From Rhizobium sp. Root1334 (GTDB lineage Bacteria > Pseudomonadota > Alphaproteobacteria > Rhizobiales > Rhizobiaceae): a DNA stretch of 64,000 nucleotides. The stretch spans positions 533,036 to 597,035 of the forward strand of contig NZ_LMEY01000023.1 in NCBI RefSeq assembly GCF_001426665.1. Direction: 5' to 3'. The notes under the pieces were generated by a model. It was not told the DNA's origin. It saw nothing but the letters and a program-made list of their open reading frames with translations, and searched no databases. The translations under genes and the position numbers were made by a program. Every line of letters begins with the position of its first letter. Within the stretch, counting starts at the first letter, position 1. Shown piece after piece: positions 34,998 to 43,478 of this stretch.

Positions 34998-35915
34998 GTG
35001 GCGCGTCGCTATGCAATCTACGACGTTTTCACCGCCAACAGGCTGGAGGGAAATCCGCTCGCCGTTGTCTTTGACGGCGATGGCCTGAGCGATGCGGCGA
35101 TGCAGGCAATTGCCGGCGAATTCAATCTGTCGGAGACGGTGTTTCTGCTGCAACCGCAGAAAGCCGGGCATGCTGCAAAGCTGCGGATTTTCACGCCCGG
35201 CTATGAATTGCCCTTTGCCGGTCATCCGACAGTGGGTGCTGCCATCGCGCTGGCCGAAGCCGGGCGCTCTTCTGAAAACGAAGACTATGACCTCGTGCAG
35301 ATGCTTGAGGAAAATGTCGGTCCGGTGCGTTGCGCCGTGCGTGGCAGGCCAGGAGAGGCTACTTTCGCCGAATTCGACGTGCCGCGCAAATCGGTGCAGC
35401 TCGACGCCAAGTTCGACCGGCAGGCGATTGCCGATGCATTCAGCCTGAAGGCAACGCAGATCGGGTTTGAAAACCACGTGCCTTCGTTCTGGAGCGCTGG
35501 TGTTCCATTCGTGATGATTCCTGTTCACGATGTCAGCGCGGCAGGTGCTGTGGAGTTCGATCCAGCCTTGTGGGAGCAGATCACCCCGATTGCCGAGGGC
35601 CGGCTCGCTGCCGCCTACATCTATTGCCGTGGCGGCGTCAATCATGTCGCTCGCTTCCATACGCGGATGTTCGCGCCGGCCATGGGCATTGTCGAGGACC
35701 CGGCGACGGGTGCCGCCGTTGCCGCCTTTTCCGGTGCCATCCACTGTTTTGACAGGCTGATCGACGGGCATCACCCGTTCCTGATCGAACAGGGCGTGGA
35801 GATGGGGCGTCCATCGCTGCTGCACCTTCACATCGACGTCTCCGGCGGGGAAATCGGCACGGCCCGGATCGGCGGGCAGGCGGTGAAGATTGCGGCTGGT
35901 GAACTTTATCTTTGA
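34998..35915 (+). CDS. PhzF-family isomerase-like protein
   Basis: 305 residues from GTG 34998, with AAAGGAGA upstream. The family pattern is complete: YDVFTANRLEGNPLAVVFDG, FNLSETVFLLQ (catalytic Glu), LPFAGHPTVGAAIALAEAG and, in the second half, GIVEDPATGAAVAAFSGA. PhzF isomerises dihydro-3-hydroxyanthranilate in phenazine synthesis, but most homologues outside phenazine clusters have unknown substrates, and no phenazine genes are near. Confidence 0.9.
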   Translation: MARRYAIYDVFTANRLEGNPLAVVFDGDGLSDAAMQAIAGEFNLSETVFLLQPQKAGHAAKLRIFTPGYELPFAGHPTVGAAIALAEAGRSSENEDYDLVQMLEENVGPVRCAVRGRPGEATFAEFDVPRKSVQLDAKFDRQAIADAFSLKATQIGFENHVPSFWSAGVPFVMIPVHDVSAAGAVEFDPALWEQITPIAEGRLAAAYIYCRGGVNHVARFHTRMFAPAMGIVEDPATGAAVAAFSGAIHCFDRLIDGHHPFLIEQGVEMGRPSLLHLHIDVSGGEIGTARIGGQAVKIAAGELYL

Positions 35916-35981
35916 AAAACAGCCTCTAAACAGCTCACACAGATTTTTTTGAGAAATCCGAAAGAAAATCGCCCGAGGAAC

Positions 35982-36010
35982 TAGACAAGCCCTGCGAACC
36001 CCATTATACG
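35982..36010 (+). promoter_or_regulatory. Candidate promoter of tRNA-Lys
   Basis: TAGACA (35982-35987) and TATACG (36005-36010) are separated by 17 bases, a good sigma-70 type spacing, and lie about 55 bases before the tRNA. Confidence 0.5.
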
Positions 36011-36065
36011 CCGCATCACACCACAGCAATGTGGTTCTAGAGGCCGCAGACGAAGCGGTTCTGGC

Positions 36066-36141
<76 letters not shown>

Positions 36142-36357
36142 TCTCTCTTTTGAGATCAATGAATTACGTTGATTTCCTTTATCATAAGATAAGTCGCGTA
36201 TACACCGCCTAATGCTCATTAGAGCACGAATGGTAAGTCTCTGTTTCTCCCTACTGTTTTCTTTCCACGTCAACAGATTTGTGGGTAACGATGTGGCGCG
36301 CGAATTCGAACCGCCGCTCCGTGTGGAGGCGGGATGTAGCTGGGGTCTTTGCGATCG

Positions 36358-37005
36358 TTAAAGGCCAAGCTTCGGCGCAAGATGGCTGCGCAGGTCGCTG
36401 TAGCACTTTTGGACCTTCTTGAACGAGTCTGGCATGACATCGTTCACCGCCCGAAAGAGAATTTCCGCAGCGTCATCAATGATGCGGTCGCCGCCGGCTC
36501 TTCCGCTGTAGGTTTCCTTGTAAGGGTCTTTTCCATCATTGACGGCTTTTTCAAAAGTCCGAATGAAGTAACTATACCACGTCTCAGATTTAACGGGGTC
36601 AAGGGGACTGGCGGAATTCAGGTAATGCTCATACGCGAAAACGTACATCGAGAACAATTGCTTGAATTCGGACGGTTTTTTCGAACTCTTCGGGAAAGGA
36701 TTTTGAGGCATTACGTGGTCTCTGAGACCCTTGATCAGCGTCGCAGCCTCAGTCCGGTCCATCAGGTTCCGCGGCCGCTCTATCCGGAGCAATTCTACAA
36801 CCTTCCGGACGTCGCCACGCTCTTCCAGCAGTGCTGCCGCTTCCTGAAACTTGGCAATATAATCCCGGTGAATCCTCCCCAGTAGCTCGTAGGATGGGGT
36901 GACATGATCTTTGAAGAACGCTTGTCGTCGTGCCTGTGGTATTCCAACCGCACTGAGAACCAGCTTGATACCCTCAAACAACGCTCCAATTTCAAATCCG
37001 CTCAT
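36358..37005 (-). CDS. Hypothetical protein, second gene of the tRNA-adjacent pair
   Basis: 215 residues from ATG 37005, chosen because GGGAGG (37020-37015) is 9 bases away; ATG 37011 is too close to that site. The sequence is mainly helical and charged, begins MSGFEIGALFEGIKLVLSAV, has no signal peptide, membrane helix or enzymatic motif that I recognise, and includes FKQLFSMYVFAYEHYLNS near the middle. Its start lies inside the last codons of the upstream gene, so the two are coupled. It may be cargo of a tRNA-associated island. Confidence 0.6.
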   Translation of the reverse strand: MSGFEIGALFEGIKLVLSAVGIPQARRQAFFKDHVTPSYELLGRIHRDYIAKFQEAAALLEERGDVRKVVELLRIERPRNLMDRTEAATLIKGLRDHVMPQNPFPKSSKKPSEFKQLFSMYVFAYEHYLNSASPLDPVKSETWYSYFIRTFEKAVNDGKDPYKETYSGRAGGDRIIDDAAEILFRAVNDVMPDSFKKVQKCYSDLRSHLAPKLGL

Positions 37006-37651
37006 TGCCATTTACCTCCCGTAGGTTACCCCAGTAAGAGAGGGGCCAGCCGTCCAGTTCCTTCACTTCGGAAGGGACAACGTGACTGCCTACCTCAAGT
37101 GAATAATCGTAGAAAATAAGGTCACCCCTGCTGTCGATGCAGACATGAAGTTCGTCGAAAACCCTGAATGGTATCGACGCAGATGTCCCGTCTTCCCATT
37201 CAATCGCCAGTTGGTGTTCCTGAATCGAATACAGGAAATAACCTTGAGTAAAATTCGGAGCGATGTCGCGAAAACCCCATGAAGCAAAACTCCAGTAACC
37301 TTCGCCACTCGGGTCGAATAGGAGGCGAACCAATGTCCTGGTGAAGGTGTAGCCAACGAGCTGCCAGTCACAAGCTAACACCTGAAGGCGTGCTTTCTCA
37401 TCGTCAATTATCGGAACAGCAGGCCTCGCAATTTTGGGACACGCGGAAGGATCAAGAACGTCCCATCCTCCAGTGCCGTCTGGCCGGACGAGTTTCTTTT
37501 GGTTTCGGTAGTTCGCGGGAACAAAGCCGAAGCGGTTCATGTATCCAAGGATGATCCTCTCGTCGCCGGTGACGGAAAGCCGCGATTGCCCGTCCTCTGG
37601 ACGTCTTAACCAGAGCAGTTCGACACACGGAATGTGCCAATCGTCGCACAC
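36992..37651 (-). CDS. Hypothetical protein, first gene of the tRNA-adjacent pair
   Basis: 219 residues from GTG 37651, preceded by GGGAGG at 9 bases. Rich in aromatic residues and likely beta-strand (YWSFASWGFRDIAPN, HQLAIEWEDGTSASIPFRVF, DELHVCIDSRGDLIFYDYS). No signal peptide, membrane segment or catalytic motif is recognised. Composition is less GC-rich than neighbouring core genes. It is translationally coupled to the helical protein downstream, so the products probably act together. Confidence 0.6.
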   Translation of the reverse strand: MCDDWHIPCVELLWLRRPEDGQSRLSVTGDERIILGYMNRFGFVPANYRNQKKLVRPDGTGGWDVLDPSACPKIARPAVPIIDDEKARLQVLACDWQLVGYTFTRTLVRLLFDPSGEGYWSFASWGFRDIAPNFTQGYFLYSIQEHQLAIEWEDGTSASIPFRVFDELHVCIDSRGDLIFYDYSLEVGSHVVPSEVKELDGWPLSYWGNLREVNGNERI

Positions 37652-38055
37652 AGGACCGATCCTCCCATCGGAATTGTCGTAAACACAAGATATGCCATGA
37701 TGTGACCGAAGTCATTTCGTCCATTGAGACTGTGTGTCACCTTCGAAAGAATGAGCAACTCAAGACAATCACTGATTATGTAGCTGCGACTGAAACCCTG
37801 CGGCAGCTATATCAAGGGCGATCTGGCTTTCGGATACGATCAATCTCGCTCGCGAGCGATGCTCTTAGGGGTAAGGTTGCATCCTTGCTGTCCGGTAAGG
37901 TTGGCTATTCTGGATGCAGCGCTCACAAGAGACCGCGCTCGCAATTACCCAGGAAAGTGCGACTTTCTGCGGTCCGCCGCGATTTGTTTGTTGGCGCGCC
38001 ATACATCGGGCCGCTGGTTTTCAGCCAGCGGCCGATCGAAGACCTTGATGCCGCC
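37652..38055. other. Non-coding edge of the tRNA-Lys islet
   Basis: About 400 bases between the unknown gene pair and the 3' end of the NADP oxidoreductase gene. A frame on the plus strand from 37702 runs into the oxidoreductase in antisense and looks like chance or a decayed remnant. A perfect 9-bp hairpin (GGCCGCTGG 38009-38017, CCAGCGGCC 38025-38033) lies just past the oxidoreductase stop but has no U tract. Confidence 0.5.
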
Positions 38056-39084
38056 TCAGACGGCGACGCGCACGATCAGTTTGCCAAAATTCTTTCTGTC
38101 GAGAAGACCGATGAAGGCGTTTGGCGCGTTTTCCAGCCCTTCAACGATGTCTTCCCGGTATTTCAGCCGGCCATCGGAAATCCAGGCTGAGGCTTCCCGG
38201 TAAAAATCGGGGCGTTGATCTGCGAATTCGCGCTGGATGAAGCCTCTGATGGTCAGGCTCTTGCGCAAGATGGCCCGCATGACGGCCGGGAGTTGGTCCT
38301 GTGTACCGGCGGCCGAACCTGCTTCGTTGTAATGCGCGATCAGGCCGCAGACCGGGATGCGGGCGAAATCGTTGAGGAGGGGAAACACCGCGCTCCAGAC
38401 GTGGCCGCCGACATTTTCGAAGTAGACGTCTATACCATCAGGGCAGGCGGCTGCGAGTTCATCGGCGAAATTGCTCGAACGGTGGTCAATCGCCGCGTCA
38501 AAACCAAGCTCGCCGCGCACATAGTCGCATTTCTCACTTCCACCGGCGATACCGACAGCGCGGGCGCCAAAAATCCGGGCGATCTGGCCGACGGCTGACC
38601 CGACGGCACCGCTTGCGGCAGCGACCACGACGGTTTCTCCGGCCTTCGGTTTGCCGATATTGCGCAATCCGGCATAGGCGGTGAAGCCGGGCATGCCGAG
38701 AATGCCGAGCGCCGTTGTCACCGGAGCCTGCTGCGGGTCGAGTTTTCGCAGGTCGCTGCCATTCGAGATCGCATGGCTCTGCCAGCCGGAATGGGACAGG
38801 ACGATATCGCCCGGATTGTAAGCAGCGTTGCGCGACCGCAGCACCCTTGCCACCGTACCGCCCTCTATGACCCCACCGATCTCGACCGGCTTGGCATAGG
38901 ATTTGGCGTCGTCCATGCGCCCGCGCATATAAGGATCAAGGGAAAGATAGAGGATTTGCAGAAGCACTTCGCCTTCTGCGGGATCGGCAATCACCTTTTT
39001 CTCCAGCCGGAAATTTCCCGATTCCGGCTTGCCGGACGGCCGCGACGCAAGGACGATGCGGGTAGAGGTGAACTGGTCGGACAT
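38056..39084 (-). CDS. NADP-dependent oxidoreductase (CurA/leukotriene B4 dehydrogenase type)
   Basis: 342 residues from ATG 39084. It has the medium-chain reductase layout without zinc ligands: LYLSLDPYMRGRMDDAKSY, the nucleotide motif VVVAAASGAVGSAVGQIAR, YFENVGGHVWSAVFPLLNDF and the C-terminal YREDIVEGLENAPNAFIGLL. These NADPH enzymes reduce alpha,beta-unsaturated ketones and aldehydes. It is divergent from the flavin monooxygenase operon over a 200-base region. Confidence 0.92.
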   Translation of the reverse strand: MSDQFTSTRIVLASRPSGKPESGNFRLEKKVIADPAEGEVLLQILYLSLDPYMRGRMDDAKSYAKPVEIGGVIEGGTVARVLRSRNAAYNPGDIVLSHSGWQSHAISNGSDLRKLDPQQAPVTTALGILGMPGFTAYAGLRNIGKPKAGETVVVAAASGAVGSAVGQIARIFGARAVGIAGGSEKCDYVRGELGFDAAIDHRSSNFADELAAACPDGIDVYFENVGGHVWSAVFPLLNDFARIPVCGLIAHYNEAGSAAGTQDQLPAVMRAILRKSLTIRGFIQREFADQRPDFYREASAWISDGRLKYREDIVEGLENAPNAFIGLLDRKNFGKLIVRVAV

Positions 39085-39229
39085 TGGTCTATCCTCACTT
39101 CTTCGAATATAAAATGTTTGTTTCAATTGGTTAGCGGATCTTGATCGTACCGCCTCCGGCGTTTCAGGCGAGGTGACTTTTTCTCCATACCTCACGCCAA
39201 AAAGAATGGCGTTTCTTATAAATCATTTT

Positions 39230-39265
39230 GTCTACTGATTTTATAGACTAAGTTTTCCAACTTAG
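39230..39265. promoter_or_regulatory. Two nested inverted repeats before the organosulfur operon
   Basis: GTCTA (39230-39234) and TAGAC (39244-39248) form one dyad; CTAAGTT (39248-39254) and AACTTAG (39259-39265) form a second perfect 7-bp dyad that ends 18 bases before ATG 39284. The A+T-rich setting and the divergent gene layout fit an operator/promoter region. The regulator is not encoded nearby in the window. Confidence 0.55.
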
Positions 39266-39283
39266 CGAAGGGATCAGTGGCCC

Positions 39284-40273
39284 ATGCCCTACCTCCTCAG
39301 TCTTCTGGACAAGAGCCCAATCGAAGAGGGCGGTACTGCTGCGGATGCCTTGCGCACCACGGTCAGGCTCGCTCAAAGGGCCGAAGAGCTTGGTTACCAC
39401 CGTTTCTGGGTCGCCGAGCATCATAGCATGGCCAATCTCGCAAGTTCAGCCCCGGAAACGCTGATTGCGTATCTGCTGGCCAAGACGGCGAGGATCCGTG
39501 TTGGGTCAGGCGGGGTCATGCTTCAGCACTACAGCGCCTACAAGGTTGCCGAGACCTTCAACCTTCTGGCCTCGCTTGCCCCGGGCCGTGTCGATCTCGG
39601 CGTCGGCAAGGCGCCGGGCGGCTTTCCGCTCTCGACCCGTGCGCTTCAGGCCGGTGTTGATCCATCCGGAAAGCCGGACTTTGCCGAGCAATTGTCCGGC
39701 ATCAATACCTATCTTGCCGCCGATCCCGCTTCCGAAGGTCCACATGCGACCCCGTTTCCGCCCGCGCCGCCGGAGCGCTTCCTGCTTGGCGCCAGTGTTG
39801 ACAGTGCCGAGCTTGCCGCAGCCAAGGGCTGGCGGCTGGTTTTTGCGGGGCAGTTGAACGGCGATCCGGAAAATCTCCGCAAGACCTTTGACGCCTATAC
39901 ACGCGCCAGCGGCAAGACGCCGATCCTGGCGCTTGCCGCCTATGCCGCAGAAGACGCTGATGTGGCGCGCAAGGCTGTAAGCGATCTGCGCATCGTCAAG
40001 GTTTTCCTCGTGGACGGCAGAAGCGTTAATGTCGGCACCGAGGAGCAGGCCGCTGAATATGCGCGGCAGGCCGGCGTCGCCATCGACAGGCTCGAATCCA
40101 AGGCACCGAGCGTACTGCACGGCACCGCCGCCGAGGTGCGGGCGCAACTCGATGACCTGCACAGCCGCTACGGCATTTCCGAATTTATCATCGAAACGCC
40201 GGCGCTTGCCGCTGCCGAGCGCCTCGCCTCGATCGAACGTCTCGCCAAGGAACGGCTGTCTCTCGCCGCTTGA
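39284..40273 (+). CDS. Luciferase-like (LLM) flavin-dependent oxidoreductase, MsnO8 type
   Basis: 329 residues. The TIM-barrel bacterial-luciferase fold is evident from LAQRAEELGYHRFWVAEHHS, APETLIAYLLAKTARIRVGS, GVMLQHYSAYKVAETFNLLA and RVDLGVGKAPGG. Members use FMNH2 and O2; the MsnO8 group has no assigned substrate. It opens a co-directional operon of nine genes whose other members (second LLM enzyme, deacylase, acetyltransferase, transporter) suggest a role in organosulfur use. Confidence 0.9.
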   Translation: MPYLLSLLDKSPIEEGGTAADALRTTVRLAQRAEELGYHRFWVAEHHSMANLASSAPETLIAYLLAKTARIRVGSGGVMLQHYSAYKVAETFNLLASLAPGRVDLGVGKAPGGFPLSTRALQAGVDPSGKPDFAEQLSGINTYLAADPASEGPHATPFPPAPPERFLLGASVDSAELAAAKGWRLVFAGQLNGDPENLRKTFDAYTRASGKTPILALAAYAAEDADVARKAVSDLRIVKVFLVDGRSVNVGTEEQAAEYARQAGVAIDRLESKAPSVLHGTAAEVRAQLDDLHSRYGISEFIIETPALAAAERLASIERLAKERLSLAA

Positions 40274-40296
40274 TATCGACAAAAAGGATTTCTCCG

Positions 40297-41646
40297 ATGG
40301 TTCAGAAACACATTCCGTTCGGCATCATGCTGCAAGGTCCCGGTGGCCATATGAACGCCTGGAAACACCCGAGCGGGCCAGCCGATGCCAGCGTCAACTT
40401 CGAGTTCTTCGTCAACACCGCCCGCCGGGCAGAGGCCGCAGGCATTGCTTTTGCCTTCGTTGCCGATGGGCTCTACATCAACGCACAGTCCATCCCGCAT
40501 TTCCTCAACCGGTTCGAACCGATCTCCGTCCTCTCTGCTCTGGCTGCTTCAACCTCGAAAATCGGCCTCGTCGGCACCGTCTCCACCTCCTATAGCGACC
40601 CTTTCACCGTCGCCCGTCAGTTTGCCACGCTCGATTTGATCAGCGGCGGTAGAGCAGGCTGGAATGCGGTGACGACGCCGCTCGAAGGATCGGGCCGCAA
40701 CTACAGCCGCGAGCATCCCGAACACGAGTTGCGCTACGAGATCGCCGACGAATATCTCGATGTTGCCAAGGGGCTGTGGGATTCCTGGGATGACGACGCC
40801 TTTGTCCGTAATCGGGAGACCGGTGTCTATGCCGATACGGCGAAACTGCACACGCTTGGTCACAAGGGTCGCTTTTTCCGCGTCGAAGGTCCACTGAATA
40901 TCGGCCGCTCGAAACAGGGCCAGCCGGTTATTTTCCAGGCGGGTGCGTCCGATTCTGGCATCAGGCTCGCCGGTAAACATGCCGATGCCGTCTTCACCAA
41001 TGGCGGGCCGATCGAGGACGCCAAGGTTTTTTACAAGCAGGTCAAGCAGAGCACGATCGCGCAGGGGCGGCGTGCGGCCGAGATCGGCCTCTATCCGGGC
41101 ATCGGGCCGATAGTCGGCGCAACGACGGAGGAGACGGAACGGAAATACCAGGCGATCCGCAATCTCGTCACCATCGAGGAAGCGTTGCTCTATCTCGGCC
41201 GGTTTTTCGATCATCATGATTTCAGCGTGTACCCACTGGACGAGGCCTTTCCGGATATCGGCGATATCGGCAAGAACAGTTTTCGCGCCACCACCGACCG
41301 GATCAAGAAGACGGCGCGTGAGAAAAACCTCACCCTGCGCGAAATTGCCCTTGATGCGGCCACGCCGCGGACGACTTTCATCGGCACTGCCGAGCATATC
41401 GCCGACGAGATCATCCGCTGGGTCGAGGAGGGGGCTGCCGACGGTTTCATTCTCGGGTTCCCGGTGATTGCCGAAGGGCTCGACGATTTCGCCACCCATG
41501 TCCTGCCGATCCTGGAACAGCGTGGCTATTTCAATCCGGCGCTCGAGGGCGCGACACTGCGGGATCATCTGGGACTCGAATACCGCGAAAGCCGCTATGC
41601 AGCCCCCACGGAAAACGTCGAACGTGGAAAGGCGGTCGGCGCCTGA
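40297..41646 (+). CDS. NtaA/SnaA/DszA-family flavin monooxygenase
   Basis: 449 residues from ATG 40297, the size of the NtaA/SoxA/DszA class (longer than ordinary LLM proteins). Landmarks: FEFFVNTARRAEAAGIAFAF, LGLVGTVSTSYSDPF-like strand (IGLVGTVSTSYSDPFTVARQ), DLISGGRAGWNAVTTP, EYLDVAKGLWDSWDDDA and QAGASDSGIRLAGKHADAVF. These FMNH2-dependent monooxygenases cleave C-S or C-N bonds; YtnJ of B. subtilis is a relative acting on N-acetylated S-alkyl cysteines. It sits between an LLM gene and an M20 deacylase. Confidence 0.92.
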   Translation: MVQKHIPFGIMLQGPGGHMNAWKHPSGPADASVNFEFFVNTARRAEAAGIAFAFVADGLYINAQSIPHFLNRFEPISVLSALAASTSKIGLVGTVSTSYSDPFTVARQFATLDLISGGRAGWNAVTTPLEGSGRNYSREHPEHELRYEIADEYLDVAKGLWDSWDDDAFVRNRETGVYADTAKLHTLGHKGRFFRVEGPLNIGRSKQGQPVIFQAGASDSGIRLAGKHADAVFTNGGPIEDAKVFYKQVKQSTIAQGRRAAEIGLYPGIGPIVGATTEETERKYQAIRNLVTIEEALLYLGRFFDHHDFSVYPLDEAFPDIGDIGKNSFRATTDRIKKTAREKNLTLREIALDAATPRTTFIGTAEHIADEIIRWVEEGAADGFILGFPVIAEGLDDFATHVLPILEQRGYFNPALEGATLRDHLGLEYRESRYAAPTENVERGKAVGA

Positions 41647-41662
41647 GGCGCCGGGAGCGGCC

Positions 41663-42850
41663 ATGAACATCATCGCACAGACCCAACGCCTGAACGATCC
41701 GGTAGAGCAAGGCATCGCCGCCTATCTCGACGAGATCATCGCGCTTCGCCACGACCTCCATCAGTATCCGGAGCTTGCCTTCCAGGAGCGGCGGACCAGC
41801 AAGCTGATCACTTCGCATCTGTCCTCCTGGGGATACGATGTCACCACCGGCATCGCCGGAACAGGTGTTGTCGCAACGTTGAAGCGTGGCGCTGGCGAAC
41901 GCCGGATCGGCATCCGGGCCGATATGGATGCCCTGCCGATCGAGGAGGCAACTGGGCTTGCCTATGCCAGCAGCAATCCGGGTGTCATGCACGCCTGCGG
42001 CCACGATGGCCATACGTCCATTCTCCTAGCCGCCGCCCGTTATCTTGCTGAAAGCTCAACGTTCGACGGAACGCTTCACCTGATCTTCCAGCCGGCCGAG
42101 GAAATCGGCGCCGGTGCCCGCAAGATGATTTCGGAAGGACTGTTCGAGCGCTTTCCGGTCGATGCGATCTTCGGGCTGCACAATTGGCCCGGTGTGCCGC
42201 TGGGTCAGTTCGGCTTTGTCGCCGGGCCGGCGATGGCATCCGTCGATCAGGCGAAGATCCGCATTGTCGGCAAGGGCGGTCATGGGGCAGAGCCGCACCG
42301 CGCTATCGATCCGGTGCTGGCCTCCGCATCCTTCATCACGGCGCTGCAGAGCGTGGTCTCGCGCAATGTCGATCCGCAGGAAATGGCAGTGGCGACAGTC
42401 GGCTCTATCCACGCGGGCTCGGCCTCCAATGTCATTCCGGAGAGCGTCGAGCTGAAACTCACCATGCGCGCCTTTACCGAAACCGTTCGCCAGCAGTTGC
42501 AGGAACGCATTCCGGCGCTGGCGCGGGCGCAGGCGGAGAGTTTTGGCGCCGTCGCTGATGTGGATTACAGGCTGGGTTTCCCGGCGCTGATCAACCACCG
42601 CGAAGAGACCGATTTTGCACGCAGTGTCGCACTCGCCACTTTCGGCCCGGCAAGGGTGGAGGAGGGGTTCAAGCCGCGCACGGCGAGTGAGGATTTCGCC
42701 TTCATGCTGCAGGAAAAGCCCGGCAGTTACCTGTTCGTCGGCAATGGCGACACAGCGCCCCTGCACAGCGCCCATTACGATTTCAACGACGCGATCATCG
42801 CGCCCGCCGCCCGCTACTGGGTGCGCCTGGCGGAAGCTTTTCTCAACTAG
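41663..42850 (+). CDS. M20-family amidohydrolase (HipO-like deacylase)
   Basis: 395 residues from ATG 41663. Peptidase M20D landmarks: LRHDLHQYPELAFQE, IRADMDALPIEEATGL, HACGHDGHTS (metal ligands), FQPAEEIGAGARKM and AEPHRAIDPV in the lid domain. The class removes acyl groups from amino-acid derivatives (hippurate, N-acetylcysteine conjugates). Between a C-S type monooxygenase and an acetyltransferase it most plausibly deacetylates the processed N-acetyl amino acid, as YtnL/SndB does in B. subtilis (inference). Confidence 0.92.
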   Translation: MNIIAQTQRLNDPVEQGIAAYLDEIIALRHDLHQYPELAFQERRTSKLITSHLSSWGYDVTTGIAGTGVVATLKRGAGERRIGIRADMDALPIEEATGLAYASSNPGVMHACGHDGHTSILLAAARYLAESSTFDGTLHLIFQPAEEIGAGARKMISEGLFERFPVDAIFGLHNWPGVPLGQFGFVAGPAMASVDQAKIRIVGKGGHGAEPHRAIDPVLASASFITALQSVVSRNVDPQEMAVATVGSIHAGSASNVIPESVELKLTMRAFTETVRQQLQERIPALARAQAESFGAVADVDYRLGFPALINHREETDFARSVALATFGPARVEEGFKPRTASEDFAFMLQEKPGSYLFVGNGDTAPLHSAHYDFNDAIIAPAARYWVRLAEAFLN

Positions 42851-42886
42851 ATCTCAACAGCCACAGTTTGAACAGGAATGGCGAAA

Positions 42887-43441
42887 ATGAGCGATACGTT
42901 TGTCTACACCACGCCGCTTGATCCCCGCGCAAAACCGCTGATCGATGAACTGACCTACGAGTACGACAGCCGTTACGGATCGTATTTCAGCGCCGCCGGT
43001 GCAGTCGAAGAGATGAACCGCTATCCGGCCGAAGCTTTTGCGCCGCCGCATGGGAATTTTCTGCTGCTTCAGCGCAACGGGGAGACGATCGGCGGCGGTG
43101 CCTTCAAATATTATGACGAGCGCACCGTCGAGTTCAAACGCATCTGGACACGCTCCGACCTGCGCCGTCAGGGCCTTGCCGTCAAGGTTTTGATCGAACT
43201 GGAGGAACAGGCGGCGCGTCAGGGATTTTCCCGCATCTACCTGACCACCGGCTTTCGCCAGCCGGAGGCCGTCGGCCTCTATCTGAAATACGGTTACACG
43301 GCGCTGTTCGACGTCGATGCCGACCCGGAAATCTACAAGTCTCTGCCCTTTGAGAAAGAGATCGGCCATCTCGCGGTCGCGGGGCTGCCGGGGGCCGTGG
43401 CAGCGGAGCAACCGTTCCCGCGTGCAGCCGGACAGCGCTGA
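42887..43441 (+). CDS. GNAT-family N-acetyltransferase
   Basis: 184 residues from ATG 42887, which has GGA about 9 bases upstream; ATG 42878 is an alternative. The acetyl-CoA loop is IWTRSDLRRQGLAVKVLIEL, with GFRQPEAVGLYLKYGYTALF at the C-terminal side. In this operon the likely role is N-acetylation of an imported amino acid prior to oxidation, by analogy to SnaA/YtmI of B. subtilis. The C-terminal 25 residues (AVAAEQPFPRAAGQR) look unstructured. Confidence 0.88.
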   Translation: MSDTFVYTTPLDPRAKPLIDELTYEYDSRYGSYFSAAGAVEEMNRYPAEAFAPPHGNFLLLQRNGETIGGGAFKYYDERTVEFKRIWTRSDLRRQGLAVKVLIELEEQAARQGFSRIYLTTGFRQPEAVGLYLKYGYTALFDVDADPEIYKSLPFEKEIGHLAVAGLPGAVAAEQPFPRAAGQR

Positions 43442-43478
43442 GCAATCAGAAATTTCACCACTTACTAGGGGGCAGCAG

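Noticed and set aside
38009-38033. Perfect hairpin after the NADP oxidoreductase gene as a terminator
   Set aside because: The stem is strong but no U tract follows on either strand, so I did not list it as a terminator.
36142-38055. tRNA-Lys 3' end repeated as an attachment site
   Set aside because: I looked for a second copy of the T-arm/acceptor sequence downstream and found only short matches such as TTCGAACC, too short to call an att site.
37702-38190. A 162-residue plus-strand frame at the edge of the tRNA islet
   Set aside because: It runs antisense into the oxidoreductase gene, its second half is the reverse reading of that gene, and no ribosome site is seen. I treat it as a chance or decayed frame.
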